Origin: Granulicella sp. WH15
GTDB lineage: Bacteria; Acidobacteriota; Terriglobia; Terriglobales; Acidobacteriaceae
DNA length: 64,000 nt
Assembly (NCBI RefSeq): GCF_009914315.1
Contig: NZ_CP042596.1
Location: 1,116,001-1,180,000 of the forward strand
Direction: 5' to 3'
Made by a program: the position numbers and the translations under genes. Positions 16,192-25,208 of this stretch are shown here, piece after piece. The stretch's first letter is position 1, and every line of letters starts with the position of its first letter. The notes beneath the pieces were generated by a model. It was not told the DNA's origin. It ran no database searches and was given only the letters and a program-made list of their open reading frames with translations.

Positions 16192-16401
16192 ATGGGACGA
16201 GGCAAGAAGTACCAGCCCGAGCAAGGAGAACGCGAAGCTGAAACGTCTGGTGACGAGTCTAAGCTTGGACAGCCTTGTGTTGAAGGGCTTTGCCTCAGGA
16301 AACTTCTAAGTCCTGAGCGACGACGCATCGGAAAGAGGAAGCCGGTGACCTCCAAAGGCAAAGCCAACTTATTGCTCAAACGGAACATCAGATGTCGATA
16401 G
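16192..16401 (+). mobile_element. IS3-family transposase remnant (orfA with internal deletion, orfB start)
   Basis: The reading starts as a typical IS3 orfA (MGRGKKYQPEQ). It then jumps, in another frame, to the leucine-zipper end of orfA (ENAKLKRLV, LSLDSLVLK, then a stop). The first residues of orfB (LLSPERRR) overlap it. About 60 codons of orfA and nearly all of orfB are gone, so it cannot transpose. No terminal inverted repeats were identified. Confidence 0.65.
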
Positions 16402-16439
16402 CCTTGCGTCAGTTCAGGGTTATCGGGGCGTTATTAATT

Positions 16440-16700
16440 TAGGTCAATCTGAGTGCAGTGAACGTTATAAACGCGAAACTGCTAGAACGTCTGCGAACCG
16501 TGGGAGAAGCTCTACAACACAACGTTGTGAACGTCTGACCGTGGCCAGCCGCCATGCTGGTGCGGTCATGCACGAAGTTAATAATCCTCTGTAAGCTCTT
16601 ATGAATCTCGTTTACCTCACCAGGTAGGATCCGGGGGATGTATCCACAGTCATCCAGAATATGGAGATGCAGAGTCTCAGTTATTGCTCCAGGCAAAACC
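16440..16700 (+). pseudogene. Histidine kinase remnant (HisKA region with stop codons)
   Basis: One frame reads ERLTVASRHAGAVMHEVNNP, then L, a TAA, ALMNLVYLTR, a TAG, and DVSTVIQNMEMQ. This is the dimerisation/phosphoacceptor helix of sensor kinases, with H-box MHEVNNPL. Two in-frame stops and the missing ATPase domain show that it is dead. It sits directly before the amylase gene and beside the IS3 remnant. Confidence 0.6.
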
Positions 16701-16797
16701 GGAACCACATTCTTGTTGGCCTTGCCTATATCTCAGATACTCGCCGAGGTTTAGATCAACTCTCACGATTTTCTGATACAGCGGAGGAGAGCGAACG

Positions 16798-18138
16798 ATG
16801 GCAGTAATGATGCAAGGATTTTATTGGGACTGCGCAGTCAAAGAAGAGAAAAAAGGTGAGTGGTGGAACTATCTCAATGGAGAGATCGCAAAGTTAGGTA
16901 AGCAGGGCGCGGGCTTCGATGCCATTTGGCTCCCCCCGATCTCGAAGGCCGCTGACGCTAACTCCATGGGGTATGATCCCTACGATTACTTTGACCTGGG
17001 CGACCTGGATCAGAAAGGGTCGATCAAAACTGTATATGGAAATGAAGCGGAGCTACGTCGGTTGATCGCCACGATCCATGAAAATGGCATGGGTGCGATT
17101 GCTGACATGGTCATCAATCACAACTCAGGTGCGGACGCGGAGGAAGTGAATCCACTCGACGGCAAGAGCCGATGGACGAAGTTCAATCCGGCAAGCGGAA
17201 GATTCTCGCGTGATTGGAACAGTTTTCACCCCAGCCGCTATGAGCGCACGATGATTGAAGGAGAGAAGTTCGCCGGATTTCCCCACCTCTGTCATCGCAA
17301 TCCGAGTGTGTATACCGCGATGTTTGAGTATGCTCGACTCATCATTGAAGACTTGGATTTCGACGGATTTCGCTTTGATTTTGTGAAGGGTTTTGGCACA
17401 TGGATGATTGGCCTGCTCGCAAAGTATCAGTATCAGAAAAAGGATGGACGAGAGTTCGTTCCTTTCGTTGTAGGGGAGTACTGGTCCGGCCCTGACGACA
17501 TCGGAGGCTGGCTCGATGATGTAGCAAAGATTACAGATGGTCAGATGGCGGCCTTTGATTTTCCTCTTCGTTACAAGTTGAAGGATGTTTGCGATACACC
17601 AAATTATGATCTTCGGAACTTGACGGACGGAGGATCGGTTTCGGCGGCGCGTCCGTTCAATGCGGTCACATTCACTGAAAATCACGACATGGGTGGTAAT
17701 GAGGTAGTGAACGATAAGATGCTTGGCTACTCATTCATCCTGACGCAGGACGGATATCCATGCGTGTTTTGGTGGGATTACTATAACTGCGCACTGGCAC
17801 GTCCGGGAACGCCACATGGAATCGACGCTCTGATAGCGGCCCATCACGCTTACGCCGGTGGTGAGAACTGCATCCTTCATGCAGACCCCGACCTATATAT
17901 CTCGCAGCGGGGCGGCAATGAATCACAGAGCGGGTTGATCTATGTACTGAATAACCTTGGCAATCAATGGAGCGGAACATCCGTAAAGACGAAGTGGGCG
18001 AATCGGAAATTTAAACCGGTGGCCTGGGATGGAAAGGATGACGCTTATCCAGATGAGAGAACGACCGACGGAGACGGCAATTCGGAGTTTCCTGCTCCTC
18101 CGCGCGGCTATTGTGTCTATGCTCCCGTATTCGAGTAA
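16798..18138 (+). CDS. Cytoplasmic alpha-amylase, GH13 family
   Basis: The 446-residue GH13 glycoside hydrolase would cleave alpha-1,4 glucans. The four conserved regions are present: I DMVINH, II GFRFDFVKG (nucleophile Asp), III VVGEYW (acid/base Glu) and IV FTENHD. The N-terminal MQGFYWDC and MGYDPYDYFDLGD are typical of the family. A beta-rich domain C ends in RGYCVYAP. No signal peptide is visible, so it should act on intracellular glycogen or maltodextrin. The ribosome site GGAGGAGAG precedes ATG 16798. It is the only intact gene in a decayed stretch. Confidence 0.92.
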   Translation: MAVMMQGFYWDCAVKEEKKGEWWNYLNGEIAKLGKQGAGFDAIWLPPISKAADANSMGYDPYDYFDLGDLDQKGSIKTVYGNEAELRRLIATIHENGMGAIADMVINHNSGADAEEVNPLDGKSRWTKFNPASGRFSRDWNSFHPSRYERTMIEGEKFAGFPHLCHRNPSVYTAMFEYARLIIEDLDFDGFRFDFVKGFGTWMIGLLAKYQYQKKDGREFVPFVVGEYWSGPDDIGGWLDDVAKITDGQMAAFDFPLRYKLKDVCDTPNYDLRNLTDGGSVSAARPFNAVTFTENHDMGGNEVVNDKMLGYSFILTQDGYPCVFWWDYYNCALARPGTPHGIDALIAAHHAYAGGENCILHADPDLYISQRGGNESQSGLIYVLNNLGNQWSGTSVKTKWANRKFKPVAWDGKDDAYPDERTTDGDGNSEFPAPPRGYCVYAPVFE

Positions 18139-18202
18139 GGTAATTTAGAAGGTGATGCGGTACACAGATCGAGATGAGAGACGAAATAGATCTTATAACT
18201 AA

Positions 18203-18946
18203 CCCTCGTGGAACTTGGCCTGTTGCGGAGTGATGAGGCAAAGCTGGACGAGACCGAGCGCCTCACACGGCAGGCACTGGAGGTCAGCCGCAGCATTTCA
18301 CCCGAAGCAGAGCGAGGGTTGCGGCCTGTCTCTGCAAAGGCGTTGATGGGACTCGGCAGTGTGCTCGAGGCAAAGGGAAATTACTCCGAGGCCGCCAATG
18401 TGTTGAGCGAAGCATTGGAGCTGCAGCGACACAGCGACGTGCCGGACGCCTATGCTGCTCGATATCGAGCAGGCGATCCACGGCCACCTTTCTGTGGCCT
18501 CCGCGCTGAACGAACTGGCGACGATGGAGACCATGGAAGATGCCTATGACGATGCCGAGGCGCACTTCAGCGAGGCGCTATCAATCTGGCGAAAGATCTA
18601 TGGCAATGAGCATCAGTTCATTGGTGTGGGACTCTCGAACCTGGGAAGCGTCTTCATGGGCAAGAAGCAGTATGTGAATGCTGAACGTATGTATCGGGAA
18701 GCGCTACAGGTCTTCGTCGCAACTGTGCACGAGAACCACACCGGCATCGCGCATCTCAAGCTCGGCCGAGCCCTGCTGCGGCAGAGACGCTACGAGGAAG
18801 CAGAGGTGGAGACACTGCGTGGTTATGAAACGCTGTTGGGTCTGGTGAATCCGGCAAACAATTTCCTTAAGGCGGCGAAGCTAGACCTCGTGCAGATCTA
18901 CACCGGGCTGAATCGAAAGAAGGATGCGGAACGCTACCGGGAATAG
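18203..18946 (+). pseudogene. Broken TPR protein, probably the tail of a kinase-TPR regulator
   Basis: Two overlapping frames carry TPR repeats. The first (to ~18450) reads AKALMGLGSVLEAKGNYSEA. The second (from ~18452) reads ALNELATMETMEDAYDDAEA, GLSNLGSVFMGKKQYVNAE and LKLGRALLRQRRYEEAE, ending at 18946. A one-base frame change near 18445 separates them. The 5' part is missing: a stop lies at 18200 and no kinase domain is upstream. In acidobacteria such TPR tails often follow serine/threonine kinase domains. Probably non-functional. Confidence 0.7.
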
Positions 18947-19097
18947 CAGACTTCCTATAAATCGGATATCAAGCTGACAGCGCAAATATACCTGTCTTAC
19001 CAGCGCGTTTAGTGAAGGGTAAGATGCGAGTTCGGCGATGGCCAGGCTGACTTCTCGTGCGAGCACGTCAGCAGTCGGTGATGAGGTAAGTATTAAA

Positions 19098-19127
19098 CGA
19101 AGGGAGCTTCCTGAGAAGCTCCCTTCG
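19098..19127 (-). terminator. Rho-independent terminator of the TonB receptor gene
   Basis: A 12-bp perfect stem (CGAAGGGAGCTT / AAGCTCCCTTCG) with a six-base loop lies 22 bases beyond the receptor stop codon. On the minus strand it is followed by a T-rich stretch (TTTAATA). Confidence 0.75.
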
Positions 19128-19148
19128 CCGTTGAGCGGTGCATGTCCA

Positions 19149-22100
19149 TTAGAAATTAATTCGTCCCACCAGATTGACGCCTCTGCCGGTGGTATTCGCC
19201 GCCAGACCCGTGCTGTATCCAAAGCTGGTCGGCGATGAGATGTTGTTCGCCGGGTTTGCAAACGCAGGTGTATTGGTTACGTTGAAAGACTCCGCCCGAA
19301 GTTGAAAGATCAGGCTGTTGTATATCGGGAAGTTGCGCGAGACTCCTGCATCCAGGTTGAAGAAGCCAGGTCCACGGAGCGTATTGCGACCAGCGGTTCC
19401 AAAGCGAGCAGGACCCGCACCCGCGTCTGTCTGCACTGGGCTGAATGCGCTCGTATCGAAATAAGGCGTCAAGCCCGTCGTCGAACCATTGCCGCGAGCG
19501 TGGATCTTTCCGATAGCTACGCTCGGCTTGACTTGGTCCGCCACCTGCGTGTTGCCTGGAGAGTTGAGAAAGGTGCCTGAGTCCATAATCGTAAACGGCG
19601 TTCCACTCACCTTGCTCAGCGAGGTATCGAGCGTCCATCCACCCAGCACCTTGCCGGCGAAGCCTTGCGTCAGATAATGGCCATTGCGTCCGAATGGAGA
19701 CTGCGACACGGTCCACCATTGCAGGTTGTTCGTACGGTCATAACCCGCCAATCCACGGTTGCGATTCCAGTAGGCGGGCGATTGGAAGAAGACTGTTCCG
19801 TAAGTTCCGTTGTCGTCGTAGTCGATAGCCTTCGACCAGGTGTAGATGAGACCGGTCTGTATACCCTTCCCCACGCGGCGAGTCAGTTGCGTCTGTAACC
19901 CGTTATAGTTGGATCCCTTGAAGGGCTGATCGGAGTTGATGTCGGCCGTTCCGCCGGTAATGTTAGCCAGTTGGCGCCCCGCGTTGCCAACGCCTGGAGC
20001 CGACGCCGCATTGATGTTGACGCTTGCCGTAATGCGCACTGCCGAGGTGCCGACGTAGCCGATGTTCATGATGAAGCCGGCACCGAGATCCTGCTGAATC
20101 GCCAGGTTCCACGTGTTGATGTAGCCACGACGGAAGTTTTTCGGCACGGTATTAGTGGATTGATTGGTAGGTAGTGTCAGGAACCCTGAGCTGAAGTCGG
20201 GGGTTGCAATCTCCGGGATGCCTACCTGCGAACATCCACCTACATAGTTTTGAGCGTCCTGTGCCTGCAGGCAGTTCGCCGTGTTGTAGGCACTGGTACC
20301 CGTGACGTTCAGCGCGGTTACAGCACCATACGTATCGCGAAGCGTGCGGAAGTTCTCAGGATCAACCGTCTGACCGCCGCCCGCGCGAATCACTGTCTTG
20401 TCAGAGATGCGATAGGCCAGACCAGCGCGGGGTACGATTCGTCCCCAGCCGATCTGCTCGCCGGTATCCGTCGGGTTGCCACTGATACCACCTGCGATTA
20501 CATTGTTCGTCCTGCCAAGCGACGGGTCAAAGCGGAAGACTCCTTCGTGGTCACGCGTAGCAAAGGGATAGTACTCATAGCGAGCTCCGAAGGTCACTGT
20601 CAGCTTTGGAGTCAGTTGCCACTGGTCCTGTGCATAGAATGCAAAGGTCGAAAAACGAAGTGCGTTCGGGTTCAACGTCTGCACTGTCTTGCCGTAGTTC
20701 TGGGGTAGCCCCAGCAAAGCATCGGCCAGAATATTGAAGAGCGTCGCATTCGTACCTGGCGCACTTGTAACGCCGCCCGAGAATATGAACGAACCGCGCG
20801 GAGTCAGATTCGAATTGACGGTGGATTGAGGCTGGAAGTGATTGATGGCTGAGTGCGTGTACTCGCCACCAAACCGCATCTGGTGCTTTCCTCGGTTCCA
20901 CGAGAGATTCGTATTACCAACGTATTGGTTATCCCGGAAGATGAACGGGCTACCTGAGTTGGGGTTGCCGAGACTCGAGAAGGTGCTGTTGCTGGAGCCA
21001 CCACCTGAACCGAAGCCTGCTGCAGAACTGCCGCTGAAGATAAAGGCAGGTTGCCCACCGTCGAAGAGAATAGGCCCGTTCGTGCCTGGGATATTGAGTG
21101 TATCCAATCCGAAGTTGGAGTTGATGTCCTGCGCCTCGGCACCAAGATGTGCGCGACCAAAGCCAGCGTTAGCATCGAGGACAAGATTCTGGGTGAAGAC
21201 GTGCGAAACACCCAATCCGACATTCTGCACACGTCCGCTCGAAGATCCCTGCTGCCCGCCGTCGAAGGTGCCACCACCTGCACCGGCCAGGGCGTTCGGA
21301 TCGTTGATTGTGTAGGGCGCAATGCTGTACCGGCCGAAGACCTGATCCTTTTGGTTGGGCACATAGTTTATTTTCACGTCGGCTTTATTCAGGCTGTAAG
21401 CGAACGCCCCTGCGCCCAAATAGTCGTTCACGGGGTTGGTGCAAGGGCTTGCGCAGTTGTTCACAGCCGGAAGCAGAGCGAGCAGCTTCTGCGTTGCAGG
21501 GTCCAGCCTTCCTGTCGGGATCTTATTATTGGGAAATGTTGTTCGTCCCACCGGAGTCCCATTCGCCGCATTCGGAATCGTTCCAGTGGCGGGATCGAAG
21601 ATGGCGATTCCCGGAATGTTGCTGAAGTCACCGACGATCATCTCGGGCGTAGGAATGGTCTGGAAGCCAGAGATGTGCTGGCGACGTGTGGTGCGGTCAA
21701 AGTCTCCGAAGAAGAAGAGCTTGTCCTTGATGATCGGACCGCCGAGATCGCCGCCGTACTCGTTATAAAGATTCTTTGGGCTGGGCGTCGTGGTGAAGTA
21801 GCTGTTCGCGTTGAAGTGGTTGTTGCTGGTGTACTCCCAGGCGCTGCCATGGAAGTGATTGGTGCCGCTCTTGATCGTGACATTGGTTACGCTTCCGCCA
21901 GCAGTGCCCTGGTCCGCGGTAAAGCTGTTGGTCACGATGTTGACGCTTTCGATAGAGTCCTGCGCGGGAACATAAGAGATCAGATAAGGCAGCCAGGGGT
22001 ACGCGACCGTAGATCCATCCACGCGTGTGCTGTTCGCCACCCACGAAATGCCGTTCGCATTGATCGCTTGCGCGCGCATCGGGTTGCCGGCAGAGGAGTT

Positions 22101-22661
22101 CTGCTCCGACGGAGGTGAGTTACCCGGAACCAGCTTAAGCAGGGACTGGAAGCTGCGTCCCTCACTACTGGTCGTCGGCAACTCGGTCAGAACCACGGAT
22201 GCAAGCTCATAGTTCACGTCGGCCTTGTCTGTCTGAAGGGGAGCGGCTCCGCTTGTGACCTGGATCTGTTGAACCGCCGTTCCCACCGAAAGGACGCTGT
22301 TAACGCGAGTGGTCTGGTTCGGACTGATCTTGATCCCTTCCGCTGTGTGGGGCGCGAAGCCGGTTACCGTAACCGATAGTGTGTACTGGCCGGGCTGTAG
22401 ATTTTCGAAGGTATAGATTCCATCCGAGTTGGTGGTCACTGTTCTGCTGGCACCGGTTCCGGTGTTCAGAGCGATCACGTTAGCCGAAGGAACGACCGCT
22501 CCTGAGGAGTCAGTAATATTTCCTGTGAGGGTCCCGTACAGAACTTGAGCGCCTGCGTTTGACGCAAAAATCATCAGCATAGCTGATAAGGCGACTGTAA
22601 GAGAATACGTTAAAGCTATGGCGTAACGACGACCTGCCAACTCAATGCGGAACTGATTCAT
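19149..22661 (-). CDS. TonB-dependent receptor, Oar-like, with carboxypeptidase-regulatory domain
   Basis: About 1170 residues from ATG 22661, preceded by TAGGAGA; a longer frame to 22841 has no signal-like start. After a signal peptide (YSLTVALSAMLMIFASNAGA) comes a CarboxypepD_reg domain (GTLTGNITDSSGAVVPSANV, GIYTFENLQPGQYTLSV). A plug-like domain (QDSIESVNIVTNSFTADQG) and a long barrel follow, ending RGVNLVGRINF. These receptors span the outer membrane and take up glycans or other large substrates; the substrate here is unknown. It stands alone with its own terminator; a 7-bp hairpin at 22717-22735 lies in the 5' leader. Confidence 0.9.
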   Translation of the reverse strand: MNQFRIELAGRRYAIALTYSLTVALSAMLMIFASNAGAQVLYGTLTGNITDSSGAVVPSANVIALNTGTGASRTVTTNSDGIYTFENLQPGQYTLSVTVTGFAPHTAEGIKISPNQTTRVNSVLSVGTAVQQIQVTSGAAPLQTDKADVNYELASVVLTELPTTSSEGRSFQSLLKLVPGNSPPSEQNSSAGNPMRAQAINANGISWVANSTRVDGSTVAYPWLPYLISYVPAQDSIESVNIVTNSFTADQGTAGGSVTNVTIKSGTNHFHGSAWEYTSNNHFNANSYFTTTPSPKNLYNEYGGDLGGPIIKDKLFFFGDFDRTTRRQHISGFQTIPTPEMIVGDFSNIPGIAIFDPATGTIPNAANGTPVGRTTFPNNKIPTGRLDPATQKLLALLPAVNNCASPCTNPVNDYLGAGAFAYSLNKADVKINYVPNQKDQVFGRYSIAPYTINDPNALAGAGGGTFDGGQQGSSSGRVQNVGLGVSHVFTQNLVLDANAGFGRAHLGAEAQDINSNFGLDTLNIPGTNGPILFDGGQPAFIFSGSSAAGFGSGGGSSNSTFSSLGNPNSGSPFIFRDNQYVGNTNLSWNRGKHQMRFGGEYTHSAINHFQPQSTVNSNLTPRGSFIFSGGVTSAPGTNATLFNILADALLGLPQNYGKTVQTLNPNALRFSTFAFYAQDQWQLTPKLTVTFGARYEYYPFATRDHEGVFRFDPSLGRTNNVIAGGISGNPTDTGEQIGWGRIVPRAGLAYRISDKTVIRAGGGQTVDPENFRTLRDTYGAVTALNVTGTSAYNTANCLQAQDAQNYVGGCSQVGIPEIATPDFSSGFLTLPTNQSTNTVPKNFRRGYINTWNLAIQQDLGAGFIMNIGYVGTSAVRITASVNINAASAPGVGNAGRQLANITGGTADINSDQPFKGSNYNGLQTQLTRRVGKGIQTGLIYTWSKAIDYDDNGTYGTVFFQSPAYWNRNRGLAGYDRTNNLQWWTVSQSPFGRNGHYLTQGFAGKVLGGWTLDTSLSKVSGTPFTIMDSGTFLNSPGNTQVADQVKPSVAIGKIHARGNGSTTGLTPYFDTSAFSPVQTDAGAGPARFGTAGRNTLRGPGFFNLDAGVSRNFPIYNSLIFQLRAESFNVTNTPAFANPANNISSPTSFGYSTGLAANTTGRGVNLVGRINF

Positions 22662-23155
22662 CGCCAAATCTCCTAAGAGCCCGCTTGCATCCGGAGCGGA
22701 CTTTGGTCGCCGCTTCCGCCTATCTTTTATAGGCGTCGCAAACTTTATGCTTTCCAGAAGCCGGATGTCAACAATTTCCTCCGGGTCGTGCTGCATTGTG
22801 CAAGTCCACCTGCTGCTTCGGGTGTAGGCCGCAATGGACAACGGATAGTCCCCGTAGTTCGAATTGCAAGATGGTCTGGTTTCGGCGTGGAGGACAATAG
22901 ACTTATTGCATTTGTCGAGCCGTAAGGGTCTTTATTTCTGCATCAAACTAACAAGAGATCGTACGATCCTCGGCACGCGATGAGAGATCGGAAATTGTTT
23001 GCATCTCTCGCACGGATGTCGATCTTGAATGCTTTCCGCATCCGTTCTTATGAAATACGTATAAGTCGCAGGCCACATATTTACGTAGGCCCCGATATGC
23101 TCATCCATTCAGGGATCGCATACGACCTCTTTGTACAAAGGGCGATTTATCCTGT
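22662..23155. other. Intergenic region between the TonB receptor and TetR genes
   Basis: No gene is supported. Near the receptor start the segment holds a small hairpin at 22717-22735 (arms CGCCTAT/ATAGGCG) in the presumed leader. Promoter elements could not be placed with confidence. Confidence 0.5.
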
Positions 23156-23845
23156 CTATCCATTCCGTAACGAGGCTCGTTGGGAGGAGCGGAGGCTTGC
23201 CTGTTGCGATGCGCGCTTGCCTGGTTGATATGCGCGAAGGAAGAAGTCGACGCTATCCTGAACCTTCTTCTTCTTTTCTCTTTTTGTGGGCTCTGGAAAG
23301 ATCCCATAGGCCGCGCGCGTTATCAACTCGGCCGCGAGGAGATCGGTGAACTGTCGCGCGGCCAGTTGTGAGTCGAGTGGAGCGAGAGTGCCTTTGGCCG
23401 CCTGGCACTCGAGATACTTTGCCAACACGAGCGTCCCGCGGGCGGGGCCAAGGTCATAGAACATCTTGACCAGCTCCGGGATGCGTTGCCACTCCGTCCA
23501 GAGAATGCGTCGAAGCTCGGTGATCTCTCCGGTCAGCAGACGCTCCAGAAAGATCTCTCCAAATGTTGTGAGCGCCTCCTCAGGAGGGAGCGCCGGACTA
23601 AGAATTGCCACTGCCTGGGCGGCCATCTGGTCCGTCCTGCGGCGGATAACTGCCCGGAAGAGTTCCTCTTTGGTGGGGTAGCGGCTGTAGAAAGACTCCT
23701 TGGAGGCACGAGCCTCCCGGGCGATCTGAGTGACGCTGGCTCCTTCGAACCCCTTTTCCATGAAGAACTTCGTGGCGACATCGAGTAATCGCTCGGTGAG
23801 AACGTCGGCTCTATCGGCCGGATGTGCCGTGATCTTTCTAGGCAT
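23156..23845 (-). CDS. TetR-family transcriptional regulator
   Basis: A 229-residue repressor-type protein from ATG 23845 with CAGGAG upstream. The N-terminal helix-turn-helix is LLDVATKFFMEKGFEGASVT, QIAREARASKESFYSRYPTK, EELFRAVI. The C-terminal ligand domain (from ~residue 60) has TFGEIFLERLLTGE and WTEWQRIPELVKMFYDLGPA. The last ~20 residues are a low-complexity tail (ASQQASLRSSQRASLRNG) from small duplications. It is divergent from the gene at 24086, and a palindromic operator lies between them. The same operator precedes the flavoprotein gene at 25209, so these are its likely targets. Confidence 0.9.
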   Translation of the reverse strand: MPRKITAHPADRADVLTERLLDVATKFFMEKGFEGASVTQIAREARASKESFYSRYPTKEELFRAVIRRRTDQMAAQAVAILSPALPPEEALTTFGEIFLERLLTGEITELRRILWTEWQRIPELVKMFYDLGPARGTLVLAKYLECQAAKGTLAPLDSQLAARQFTDLLAAELITRAAYGIFPEPTKREKKKKVQDSVDFFLRAYQPGKRASQQASLRSSQRASLRNG

Positions 23846-23912
23846 TGATTGAGGACTCCTGCTCACAAAAATAAACCATCGTTTTCGAATCGACTGCGTC
23901 TATAGATGAGGG

Positions 23913-23927
23913 ACCGAACCGTTCGGT
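23913..23927. promoter_or_regulatory. Palindromic operator, copy 1 (likely TetR site)
   Basis: ACCGAACCGTTCGGT lies between the divergent TetR gene and the carboxypeptidase-regulatory-domain gene. It is a near-perfect palindrome with ACCGAA/TTCGGT arms. The same arms occur at 25187-25201. Binding by the adjacent TetR protein is inferred. Confidence 0.7.
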
Positions 23928-23997
23928 ACATAGTTTAGCCTGCCTTTTCATTGGAGGCGCAAGCAATATTCCAACCCTGCACCAGGAGATTCTTGTA

Positions 23998-24089
23998 TGA
24001 ATCCATTCAAGCTCACGTGCGCCCGTGTGCCTCTTATGGCTGGACTGATTGCTGCAACTTCCGCACTGCATCTGGAGTCGATCGAGTGA
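23998..24089 (+). CDS. Possible 30-residue leader peptide coupled to the next gene
   Basis: ATG 23998 opens a 30-codon frame (MNPFKLTCARVPLMAGLIAA, then TSALHLESIE), preceded by CAGGAG. Its stop TGA (24087-24089) overlaps GTG 24086, the likely start of the next gene, giving a GTGA overlap. It may serve for translational coupling, or may be the original signal peptide separated from the body by a frame change, since it also looks like a signal sequence. Confidence 0.4.
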
Positions 24090-25093
24090 GCTTGAAGCAC
24101 CTTAGTCTATTTATAGTCATTGGAGTTGCAGGAGCCGCACCATCTTGTGCTTATGGACAACTGGAGCAGGCTCCTCAGCCGCAGCCGGCGAGCCTAGTCG
24201 GCACAGTGATGGATGCGACCGGAGGGGCGATTCCGAGGGCATCCGTCGCGGTCGACGGATCTGAACCCGGCGATCATCGCGACGTATCCGCGAATGATGA
24301 AGCATCCTTCACTTTCTCGGATCTTCATCCCGGAGTCAGCTATCGTGTCACCGTAAATGCTCCGGGCTTTGCCGAGTGGACTTCCTCACCCTTCCGGCTG
24401 CGGCCAGGGCAGTTGCTTGAGCTTCCTGATATCAAGCTTGTGGTGCAGACCGTGCAGACATCTGTCACCGCGGCATCGGCGGAAGAGATCGCGCTGGCGC
24501 AGGTGAAGGCGGAAGAAAAGCAGCGCGTCTTCGGTGTGATCCCTAACTTCTATGTGACCTACGACAAGCAGTTTGTGCCGTTGACTGCAAAGATGAAGTT
24601 CGAGCTGGCGACGAAGGCTTCGACCGATGTGGCAACCATAGTTGGCGCTGCGCTGATCGCAGGCATCAATCAGGCCGCTGGTTCAAAGCCTGATTACGTG
24701 CAAGGCGCGAAGGGCTATGGCCAACGCTTTGGGGCGGCCTATGCGGGCGCAGCCTCCGACATCCTGATCGGTGGCGCGATTTTGCCCGCGCTGCTGCATC
24801 AAGATCCGAGATACTTCTACCAGGGAACGGGTACGACCAGGTCTCGAGTCATCCATGCGGTCTCAGCGCCGTTCATCGCGCGTGGAGATAATGGGCGGCC
24901 ACAGTTTAACTTCTCGAGCGTTGGCGGGGATCTCGCGTCAGGCGCGCTTAACAATCTGTACTATCCCACGGTAGACCGTGGCCCCGGCATTGTCTTTACG
25001 GGCGCTCTTCTGACGACCGGGGGGCGCATTGTGAATGCGCTGGCGCAGGAGTTCATCTTTTCGAAAGTGACTAGCAGGGGAAAGAATCCCTGA
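24086..25093 (+). CDS. Secreted protein with carboxypeptidase-regulatory-like domain
   Basis: About 335 residues from GTG 24086; the frame is open upstream to 23951. A signal peptide (LSLFIVIGVAGAAPSCAYGQ) is followed by a CarboxypepD_reg-like beta-sandwich (LVGTVMDATGGAIPRASVAV, SFTFSDLHPGVSYRVTVNAP). A second domain of ~200 residues has small-residue-rich helices (TIVGAALIAGINQAAGS, AYAGAASDILIGGAILPALL) and the signature HQDPRYFYQGTGT. That domain is familiar from acidobacterial proteins but has no known function. A TetR-type operator lies upstream at 23913-23927 and another follows, before the flavoprotein gene. Confidence 0.8.
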   Translation: MSLKHLSLFIVIGVAGAAPSCAYGQLEQAPQPQPASLVGTVMDATGGAIPRASVAVDGSEPGDHRDVSANDEASFTFSDLHPGVSYRVTVNAPGFAEWTSSPFRLRPGQLLELPDIKLVVQTVQTSVTAASAEEIALAQVKAEEKQRVFGVIPNFYVTYDKQFVPLTAKMKFELATKASTDVATIVGAALIAGINQAAGSKPDYVQGAKGYGQRFGAAYAGAASDILIGGAILPALLHQDPRYFYQGTGTTRSRVIHAVSAPFIARGDNGRPQFNFSSVGGDLASGALNNLYYPTVDRGPGIVFTGALLTTGGRIVNALAQEFIFSKVTSRGKNP

Positions 25094-25186
25094 CGACAGA
25101 TTGCTTGCCGGATGAGTCCAACACAGAACCGTCAGGTGCAGGTGTTCAATGTGTCTCTTGGGTAGATAGACTTTAAATAGGATAGA

Positions 25187-25201
25187 ACCGAACTGTTCGG
25201 T
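25187..25201. promoter_or_regulatory. Palindromic operator, copy 2
   Basis: ACCGAACTGTTCGGT differs from copy 1 at one central base and lies only 7 bases before GTG 25209. It should overlap the transcription start or leader of the flavoprotein gene, which fits repression by the TetR protein at 23156-23845. Confidence 0.7.
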
Positions 25202-25208
25202 ACTGATC

